A stretch of 5,018 bases of DNA from Tannerella sp. (GTDB lineage: Bacteria; Bacteroidota; Bacteroidia; Bacteroidales; Tannerellaceae). The translations under genes and the position numbers were made by a program. The notes under the pieces were generated by a model. The model did not search any database, was not told the DNA's origin, and worked only from the letters and a program-made list of their open reading frames with translations. The DNA is taken from positions 1 through 5,018 of the forward strand of contig JAISJX010000065.1 of assembly GCA_031261145.1 (NCBI GenBank), read 5' to 3'. Numbering within the stretch: position 1 is the stretch's first letter; each line of letters starts with the position of its first letter. Shown piece after piece: positions 1 through 5,018 of this stretch.

Positions 1-2049
1 GGCAGCAGCGGCTTTGCCGTGTATGTGGACGGGAAGCCCAGCCTGTTCAGCGGCACGCAAGCCTTGCAACAAATCCCCTCCGGGCAGATTGAAAACATCG
101 AAATCATCACCACCCCCTCGGCCCGGCATGATACGGGCGGCGACGTGGGTATTATCAACATCATCACGAAGAAAGATTCGCAGCAAGGATTTAGCGGAAT
201 GGTGAATGCCTCAGGAAGCACCGTCCTTTCGCGTTCCGTGGACTTTTTGCTTAGTTTGCAGCAGAAGCGCTCGCGCTGGTACGTTGGCGGCGATTGGACG
301 GACAGGATGATGAAGAGCCATTTCGACCAGGATAAAACAACCATCGTAAATGATTTGGAAACCCATTCGCACTCCAACGGTATCCGCCGGAGCAACAACT
401 TCAACTATTCCCTCAAAAGCGGATGGCAATACACCCTTCCCAAAACGACTCTTTCCGCCGAACTTGAAGGTGGATTTGCCGGACGTTACCGCATTGGCGA
501 CCTTGATTATAACGAAGAACATTCCGGCGCCGGAGCGCCCAATACAGGTCTTACAGACTACTTCAGCCGCGACTTCTACAAAAACGACCATTATTTTTGG
601 CAGACATCCGTTGGGGCAGACCATAAATTCAACGACAAAGGGCACAAGATAACCTCCCTGTTCTATCTTAAATATCAAGGAAATGCCTTGGAATATTTTC
701 AAAGCGACCTCTTCGACGCCGGTGTGGATCGTGACCAGTTGGGCGAAGCCCGCCAGGTATATCGCGACGCCAATAAGAACTATCAGGAAACCGAGAAGAA
801 GGGTATCTTTGTGGAAAACCGTCAGCAAAATACCTACGCAGACCAGCATCGCCTGATGGGTCACCGCGCCTACGAAGATGAGTTTCACTGGACGGTTCGC
901 GCCAATGTTGACTACATCTATCCCTTCAGCGAAACCGGACGCTTCGAAGCCGGTTATCAATACTACTCTTATTTGGAAGACGGCGATTACAGCATGGAGT
1001 TCTGGATTCCCGAAAAAAACCAGTTTGAGTTTCGCAAAGACGATGCCATCTACGATAACTTCTTCTATTTCCAGAACGGCATTAACTCCCTGTATTCCAT
1101 TTTCGCTAACGGATACAAGGCTTTCAGCTACCAGGTAGGACTGAGGGCGGAACATACCCACCGCGTCCTGCGCAGCGATGTGCCGGACGCCAACCGTACG
1201 TACAATAACCTCCATCTCTTCCCCTCCGTGCATCTGGGCTTAAACCTCCCGCACGAACAGCAGGTGATGGCTTCCTATTCGCGCCGCATCACCCGCCCCG
1301 ACCTCTTTTATATGGAGCCTTATATCACCTATCGCGATTTCTATTCCGCCGAGATAGGGAATCCCGATATTCAGTATGAGTTTATCAACTCCTTTGAACT
1401 GAACTACAAGAAGAATTTCGGAACGAATACAGTTTCTGCCTCCGCCTTCCACCGCAGCCGTACCAATAAGATTGAACGCCTGCGTATTCCGTACGAATCG
1501 GCTATCCGCGCCGGTGTGACGCTCGACTCGATGGCCAATGTGGGCAATGATTATTCGACCGGTATGGAGCTTAGCCTTCAACTGCAGGCTACCCGCTGGT
1601 GGAATATCAATATAAACGGAAGCATGTATTACTACCGTGTCGTCAATAAATTACTGCGGAGCAACAAGGATGAAACCAGTACCAACTACGACATCACCCT
1701 GAACAACGGTTTCGATGTGGGCAAGACAACCCGCGTGCAGTTGGACGGTAACTTTGTAGGCCCTTCCGTCACCACGCAGGGGCGTACCAATGCTTTCTGG
1801 TATGCCAATATCGCTATCAGGCAACAGTTGTTCAATCGCAGGTTGAATGCCACCCTGGCCATGCGCGACATGTTCAACTCAGCCCGCTACGTAAGCAATA
1901 TCGTCACCTCCGACTTGCAGTCCCTCACCCGGATTCGTCCCAGTTACCCGCTGATAACGCTTACCTTGAGCTACACCTTCAACAATTACAAGGCGAAGGC
2001 TGCTCAAAACAGAGAAGATCGCAACTTATTTGAAGGAACAAATCATTAA
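1..2049 (+). CDS. TonB-dependent receptor-like outer-membrane beta-barrel protein, 5' partial
   Basis: This is the C-terminal 682 residues of an outer-membrane beta-barrel protein of the TonB-dependent receptor superfamily, the type annotated in Bacteroidetes as 'outer membrane beta-barrel family protein'. The reading frame is open from base 1, so the GTG at 19 is an internal valine, not a start. Residues are counted from base 1. The end of the plug domain is visible: VYVDGKPS at 7-14, then IENIEIITTPSARHDTGGD from 30 and GIINIITKK at 50-58. The rest is barrel, with alternating aromatic/polar strands, the family-typical SRRITRP at 427-433 and GNPDI at 453-457, and a closing strand ending LTLSYTF before a short tail. 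Missing upstream are presumably the signal peptide, a carboxypeptidase-regulatory-like domain and the plug start, roughly 100-150 residues. The substrate cannot be read from the sequence. There is no SusD partner downstream, which argues against a SusCD-type glycan system. TAA stop at 2047-2049. Confidence 0.9.
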   Translation, partial: GSSGFAVYVDGKPSLFSGTQALQQIPSGQIENIEIITTPSARHDTGGDVGIINIITKKDSQQGFSGMVNASGSTVLSRSVDFLLSLQQKRSRWYVGGDWTDRMMKSHFDQDKTTIVNDLETHSHSNGIRRSNNFNYSLKSGWQYTLPKTTLSAELEGGFAGRYRIGDLDYNEEHSGAGAPNTGLTDYFSRDFYKNDHYFWQTSVGADHKFNDKGHKITSLFYLKYQGNALEYFQSDLFDAGVDRDQLGEARQVYRDANKNYQETEKKGIFVENRQQNTYADQHRLMGHRAYEDEFHWTVRANVDYIYPFSETGRFEAGYQYYSYLEDGDYSMEFWIPEKNQFEFRKDDAIYDNFFYFQNGINSLYSIFANGYKAFSYQVGLRAEHTHRVLRSDVPDANRTYNNLHLFPSVHLGLNLPHEQQVMASYSRRITRPDLFYMEPYITYRDFYSAEIGNPDIQYEFINSFELNYKKNFGTNTVSASAFHRSRTNKIERLRIPYESAIRAGVTLDSMANVGNDYSTGMELSLQLQATRWWNININGSMYYYRVVNKLLRSNKDETSTNYDITLNNGFDVGKTTRVQLDGNFVGPSVTTQGRTNAFWYANIAIRQQLFNRRLNATLAMRDMFNSARYVSNIVTSDLQSLTRIRPSYPLITLTLSYTFNNYKAKAAQNREDRNLFEGTNH

Positions 2050-2054
2050 TCATT

Positions 2055-2084
2055 TTTGTATTTCAAAAAATATATTTACCTTTA
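2055..2084 (+). promoter_or_regulatory. Bacteroides-type promoter for dcp
   Basis: A TTTG box at 2055-2058 is followed after 18 bp by TACCTTTA at 2077-2084, which matches the Bacteroidetes -7 consensus TAnnTTTG at every fixed position except the last. The spacing fits the known -33/-7 arrangement read by the primary sigma factor of this phylum. Transcription would start near 2090, giving a leader of about 20 nt before the ATG at 2113. The gap between the two genes contains a tandem AATCATT (2041-2047 and 2048-2054) but no hairpin terminator, so read-through from the receptor gene also remains possible. Confidence 0.6.
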
Positions 2085-2112
2085 CGGCTCAATTTAATAA
2101 AAAGAGGCAAAA

Positions 2113-4230
2113 ATGAAAAAGACAATTATGGCATTAGGACTGATGGTTTTATGCGGAGCGTGCAACACGTCTTCGGATAAGAAAACGACAACAACGGACG
2201 AAAATCCGTTCTTCGCGGAATATTCGACCCCGTTCGAGATTCCCCCTTTTGAACAGATTCGCATCGAACACTACAAACCTGCCATCCTGCAGGGAATGGA
2301 TGAGCAGAAGAAAGAAATTGATGCGATAGTGAACAATACGGCCGCGCCGGATTTTGAAAACACCATCGTAGCGATGGATCAAAGCGGACGCTTGCTGTCC
2401 AAGGCAAATACGGTTTTCGGCGGACAGAACAGCGCCAGCACATCGGACGAGATGCAGGCGCTCAGCAAGGAATTATCGCCGCTGCAATCGAAACACAGGG
2501 ACGATATTTCCCTGAATCCAACGCTGTTTGCCCGTGTAAAAACGGTCTATGACCAACGAAACAACCTCCATCTGGATAAGGAGCAAGCCAAATTGGTGGA
2601 AGAGACCTACAAAGGTTTTGTCCGTGGCGGAGCGAACCTGCCGGAAGACAAACAGGCGCGCCTGCGTGAGTTGAACAGCGAAATATCATTGCTGCAACTT
2701 ACCTTCGGGCAGAATATGCTGAAAGAAACAAACGCTTTCAAATTAGTGATTGATAACGAGAGCGACCTGTCGGGACTTCCGGCCAGCCTGATCGCAAGCG
2801 GCGCGGAAGAAGCCAAAGCCGCCGGACAGGAAGGCAAATGGATTTTCACCCTGCAAAATCCAAGCGTGATGCCCTTCCTGCAGTTTTCCGACAAACGCGA
2901 CTTGCGCGAAAAGATTTTCAAAGGCTACATCATGCGCGGAAACAACAACAACGACAACGATAACAAAGAGGTCGTAAAGAAATTGGTAACGCTCCGTTTA
3001 GAAAAGGCTAAACTGATGGGCTTTGAGGACTACGCCGCTTTTGCGCTGGAAGACCGTATGGCCAAAAATGAAGAGAATGTTTACAAACTGTTGGATGAAG
3101 TATGGGCGCCCACGCTGCTGAAAGCCAAAGAAGAACTGGCCGATTTGCAGGCCATGATGAAGAAAGAGGGCGTCGAAGGCGAGTTGCAGGGCTGGGACTG
3201 GCGCTATTACAACGAAAAAGTAAAGAAAGCGAAGTTTGATGTGGACGAAAACGAAGTGCGTCCTTACATGCAACTCGAAAAAGTACGCCAGGGACTGTTC
3301 TACGTAGCCAACCGGCTGTACGGCATCTCCTTTACGGAACTTCCAAACGTACCCAAACCGCATCCGGATGCCGTCGCTTTCGACTGCAAAGACAATGACG
3401 GCACACACCTGGGCGTGCTCTTTATGGATTATTTCCCGCGTGCCAGCAAACGGGGCGGCGCATGGTGCGGCTCGTACCGGGCGCAGACCTATAAAGACGG
3501 CAAACGGGTCGCCCCGCTCGTAACCATCGTTTGCAACTTCACCAAACCGGCTGCCGGTCAACCGGCCTTGCTGAGTGTGGATGAGGCCGAGACGATGTTC
3601 CACGAATTTGGCCATGCGCTGCACAGCCTCTTCCGGGATGTACATTATTACGGCATAGGCGGCGTGCCCCGCGACTTTGTGGAATTGCCCTCGCAGGTGA
3701 TGGAACATTGGGTGCTCGAACCGGAAGTGCTGAAAATCTATTCCAAACATTACCGGACCGGCGAAGACATCCCCGCCGCACTGATTGACAAATTGGACAA
3801 AAGCGGCAAGTACGGGCAGGGATTCGCCACCGCCGAATACGTGCAGGCCTCCCTGCTTGATATGGATTATCATATATTGAAAGACATTCCCGCCGGGTTG
3901 GACTTGCTGAAGTTTGAAAGCGAGGCGATGAACAAACGGGGAGCATTGTCCCAGATTCCGCCGCGCTACCGCTCGACCTACTTCAATCATACGATGGGTG
4001 GAGGCTACACCGCCGGATATTACAGTTACATGTGGGCGGAAGTCCTGGATGCCGATGCCTTTGAAGCCTTCAAGGAAACAGGCGACATCTTCGACCAGAC
4101 CACCGCACAGAAATTCCGCAAATACGTCCTCACCCCCGGCGGCATTGACGACGCAATGCTGATGTACGTGAATTTCCGCGGAAAAGAACCGAATACAACG
4201 CCCTTGCTGAAAAACTGGGGATTGAAGTAA
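2113..4230 (+). CDS. dcp: M3-family zinc metallopeptidase, peptidyl-dipeptidase Dcp type, exported lipoprotein
   Basis: A complete 705-residue protein of peptidase family M3, closest in motifs to peptidyl-dipeptidase Dcp, which releases dipeptides from peptide C-termini. E. coli Dcp is about 680 residues, so the length fits once a leader is added. The zinc site is HEFGH at residues 497-501 (ligands H497 and H501, catalytic E498), with E524 in DFVELPSQ as the likely third ligand by analogy to thimet oligopeptidase. The substrate-binding segment H626...GGGY632TAGY636YSY639 has the Dcp-type spacing. Residues 1-17 (KK, hydrophobic core, then LCGAC) resemble a lipoprotein signal with C17 as acceptor, followed by a Ser/Thr/Lys-rich linker. 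The start at 2113 is supported by AGAGG at 2103-2107 and by this signal. An Asn/Asp-rich run covers 277-284. It is probably anchored in the envelope, cleaving peptides there; which membrane and which face cannot be decided. A promoter precedes it and a terminator follows. Oligopeptidase A-type activity is the main alternative. Confidence 0.93.
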   Translation: MKKTIMALGLMVLCGACNTSSDKKTTTTDENPFFAEYSTPFEIPPFEQIRIEHYKPAILQGMDEQKKEIDAIVNNTAAPDFENTIVAMDQSGRLLSKANTVFGGQNSASTSDEMQALSKELSPLQSKHRDDISLNPTLFARVKTVYDQRNNLHLDKEQAKLVEETYKGFVRGGANLPEDKQARLRELNSEISLLQLTFGQNMLKETNAFKLVIDNESDLSGLPASLIASGAEEAKAAGQEGKWIFTLQNPSVMPFLQFSDKRDLREKIFKGYIMRGNNNNDNDNKEVVKKLVTLRLEKAKLMGFEDYAAFALEDRMAKNEENVYKLLDEVWAPTLLKAKEELADLQAMMKKEGVEGELQGWDWRYYNEKVKKAKFDVDENEVRPYMQLEKVRQGLFYVANRLYGISFTELPNVPKPHPDAVAFDCKDNDGTHLGVLFMDYFPRASKRGGAWCGSYRAQTYKDGKRVAPLVTIVCNFTKPAAGQPALLSVDEAETMFHEFGHALHSLFRDVHYYGIGGVPRDFVELPSQVMEHWVLEPEVLKIYSKHYRTGEDIPAALIDKLDKSGKYGQGFATAEYVQASLLDMDYHILKDIPAGLDLLKFESEAMNKRGALSQIPPRYRSTYFNHTMGGGYTAGYYSYMWAEVLDADAFEAFKETGDIFDQTTAQKFRKYVLTPGGIDDAMLMYVNFRGKEPNTTPLLKNWGLK

Positions 4231-4235
4231 TTCAG

Positions 4236-4248
4236 AATTGATAATTGA
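4236..4248. repeat. Short 7-bp-period direct repeat after dcp
   Basis: AATTGA occurs at 4236-4241 and again at 4243-4248, with a looser third unit (ATTTGATA) just after. Runs of AATTGA/TCAATT units with a 7-bp period are a familiar sight between Bacteroidetes genes, though that comparison is from memory. No function is evident. It lies directly after the dcp stop codon and before the terminator. Confidence 0.4.
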
Positions 4249-4283
4249 CATTTGATACTGTAAATGCGGTAATCGCAAGCGTT

Positions 4284-4312
4284 AGGCGGATTTACAATCC
4301 GCCTTTCTTTTG
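4284..4312 (+). terminator. Probable intrinsic terminator of dcp
   Basis: A perfect 9-bp GC-rich stem, AGGCGGATT (4284-4292) with AATCCGCCT (4296-4304), closes a 3-nt loop and is followed by the T-rich run TTCTTTTG (4305-4312). It lies 53 bp after the dcp stop codon, on the same strand. Stem, tight loop and T tract are what a factor-independent terminator needs, although the T tract is interrupted. The same stem is also the strongest member of the palindrome family described for this intergenic region, so it may be a repeat element that also serves as terminator. Confidence 0.7.
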
Positions 4313-4332
4313 TTATCAGGATTTATAATCCG
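4288..4332. repeat. Two near-identical palindromic units, GGATTTAyAATCCG
   Basis: GGATTTACAATCCG at 4288-4301 and GGATTTATAATCCG at 4319-4332 differ at one of 14 bases and sit 31 bp apart in the same orientation. Each is an inverted repeat GGATT-N3-AATCC; the first is the core of the terminator stem. An 8-base direct repeat CGGTAATC also occurs on both sides, at 4267-4274 and 4331-4338, hinting at an old duplication of a larger unit. The units look like REP-type intergenic palindromes rather than coding sequence. Confidence 0.55.
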
Positions 4333-4338
4333 GTAATC

Positions 4339-4371
4339 AGACCTAACAGGTTTTGAAAATCTGTTAGGTCT
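4339..4371. repeat. 33-nt perfect-arm palindrome (REP-like element)
   Basis: AGACCTAACAG (4339-4349) and CTGTTAGGTCT (4361-4371) are exact reverse complements over 11 bp. Between them GTTTTGAAAAT can extend the stem with one G.T wobble (4350/4360) and three A-T pairs, leaving a 3-nt TGA loop, so almost the whole 33 nt folds on itself. It is not followed by a T tract on either side (TAAATATATT on the right), so it is a poor intrinsic terminator. The arm sequence resembles palindromes I recall in several Bacteroidetes genomes, which suggests a dispersed repeat; this has not been searched. Confidence 0.6.
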
Positions 4372-4381
4372 AAATATATTG

Positions 4382-4433
4382 CGGATTGCAAATCCCATCA
4401 ACGCAGAGTTTCTGCAAATGAATTAACAATCCG
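4382..4433. repeat. Nested palindromes before the sensor-kinase gene
   Basis: Three inverted repeats overlap here. GGATT (4383-4387) with AATCC (4391-4395) around a 3-nt loop repeats the geometry of the units at 4288 and 4319. GCAGA (4403-4407) with TCTGC (4411-4415), again with a 3-nt loop, is an unrelated sequence of the same 5-3-5 form. CGGATTG (4382-4388) can instead pair with CAATCCG (4427-4433), which would enclose the GCAGA hairpin in one 52-nt fold. GCAAAT also recurs directly at 4388-4393 and 4414-4419. The rest of the leader, 4434-4506, is T- and A-rich; I see no convincing promoter or ribosome-binding site in it. Confidence 0.45.
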
Positions 4434-4506
4434 GTTCATACTATTTCCCGTTTTTTTCCGTTTAGGTATTGTCAGAATATTAAATGTACTATTCAAATCG
4501 TAAAAA

Positions 4507-5018
4507 ATGAGCATTATCTATGACTTCAGGCAATATCTGAAGTATGTCTTTATCATTGTGGCGGTTTTTATCGCCATTGTTTCGGTCGTGACCTCCAATT
4601 CGTTAATTAAGAAATTGGCGGAAGAAGAACGTCAGAAAATGGAAGTCTGGTCTATGGCCACACGCGCATTTATGGACGACGACATTTCCCCGGCAGAAGC
4701 CGATCAGGAGGTCAGGCAAAAGCAGGAGAGAAGGATGGAACTGTACTCAAGCATAATCACCGGAAACACATCTATCCCGGTGATTATATGCGATGAAGAG
4801 GGTAATATCCAGCAACACCGGAACGTCAATACACCCGAAAAAGACGAAGACGCTTTCATGAAAAAGAAAGTCAAGGAATATTCGACCAAAAACCCGCCTA
4901 TCACCATTGAAATCGGGGAAAATTACCGCCAGTATCTGTACTACGACGATTCGATCATCCTGAAACGCCTCTTGATCTATCCTTATGCGGAACTGATTGT
5001 TATGTTTGTATTTATCAT
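4507..5018 (+). CDS. Membrane sensor protein, probable histidine kinase, 3' partial
   Basis: The frame is open from the ATG at 4507 to the window end (170 full codons), so the C-terminal part is missing. The protein begins MSIIYDFRQYLKYVF. A hydrophobic segment at about residues 13-29 is the first membrane helix, followed by a hydrophilic, largely charged region of about 125 residues (30-157) that should face the periplasm. It includes a Lys/Glu-rich stretch near 62-77, the segment IPVIICDEEGNI at 90-101 and RQYLYYDDS at 141-149. A second hydrophobic stretch begins near 158 and runs off the end. This arrangement and wording match, from memory, the N-terminus of a Bacteroidetes family of sensor histidine kinases whose kinase core follows the second helix. 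The H-box and ATPase domains are outside the window, so kinase function is inferred. There is no clear Shine-Dalgarno; the start is preceded by TAAAAA, as is common in this phylum. The signal sensed is unknown. Confidence 0.8.
   Translation, partial: MSIIYDFRQYLKYVFIIVAVFIAIVSVVTSNSLIKKLAEEERQKMEVWSMATRAFMDDDISPAEADQEVRQKQERRMELYSSIITGNTSIPVIICDEEGNIQQHRNVNTPEKDEDAFMKKKVKEYSTKNPPITIEIGENYRQYLYYDDSIILKRLLIYPYAELIVMFVFI

Noticed and set aside
19..21. GTG as a start codon for the receptor gene
   Set aside because: The frame is open upstream to base 1 and the sequence at this point is the middle of a plug domain (VYVDGKP), so the gene begins before the window.
211..1233. Long open frame (340 codons) on the minus strand across the receptor gene
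   Set aside because: Its sequence is a hydrophobic shadow of the beta-barrel codons; the sense frame has clear family motifs and is continuous from base 1.
2941..2964. AAC-rich microsatellite-like run inside dcp
   Set aside because: It encodes an Asn/Asp-rich loop, at a place where related peptidases also carry such residues as I recall them; the frame is intact and there is no sign of slippage.
2998..4278. Long open frame (426 codons) on the minus strand across dcp
   Set aside because: It lies opposite the most conserved part of the peptidase, including the zinc motif, and its translation shows no recognisable family. Low use of TTA, CTA and TCA codons in the sense gene explains the lack of antisense stops.
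4265..4434. CRISPR array
   Set aside because: The repeats are only 13-14 bp, palindromic and unevenly spaced, with no uniform repeat-spacer pattern.
4463..4494. Possible promoter for the sensor-kinase gene (TAGGTATTG at 4463 or TACTATTC at 4487)
   Set aside because: Neither fits TAnnTTTG well and no TTTG lies at the right distance upstream, so I could not support it.

Overview
The window looks like chromosomal DNA of a gut or oral-type Bacteroidales (Bacteroides/Parabacteroides/Tannerella-like; genus not resolvable from this much sequence). The grounds are an outer-membrane beta-barrel receptor of the TonB-dependent-receptor superfamily in the form typical of Bacteroidetes, a promoter of the Bacteroides TTTG / TAnnTTTG type, weak or absent Shine-Dalgarno sites with A-rich leaders, and a sensor-kinase N-terminus that resembles a Bacteroidetes family. 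All three genes lie on the + strand.

Layout: (1) bases 1-2049 hold the C-terminal ~682 residues of an outer-membrane beta-barrel/TonB-dependent receptor-like protein whose N-terminus lies outside the window. (2) A 63-bp gap carries a good Bacteroides-type promoter. (3) Bases 2113-4230 encode a complete 705-residue M3-family zinc metallopeptidase of the peptidyl-dipeptidase Dcp type, with a lipoprotein-like signal peptide and all expected catalytic residues. (4) Bases 4231-4506 are non-coding and dense in small palindromes: a probable intrinsic terminator for dcp, several short inverted repeats of one shared geometry (5-bp arms, 3-nt loop), a perfect 11-bp-arm palindrome, and a 7-bp-period simple repeat. 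(5) From 4507 to the window end is the N-terminal 170 residues of a membrane sensor protein, very probably a histidine kinase; it has no stop codon in the window.

Working together: the receptor could move a substrate across the outer membrane and the exported peptidase could trim dipeptides from the C-termini of peptides in the envelope, but no sequence feature ties them, and the promoter before dcp plus the terminator after it suggest that dcp can be transcribed on its own. The sensor kinase seems to be a separate transcription unit. I see no new biological system here. The feature most worth follow-up is the palindrome-rich intergenic stretch at 4265-4434, which looks like a cluster of REP-like elements.
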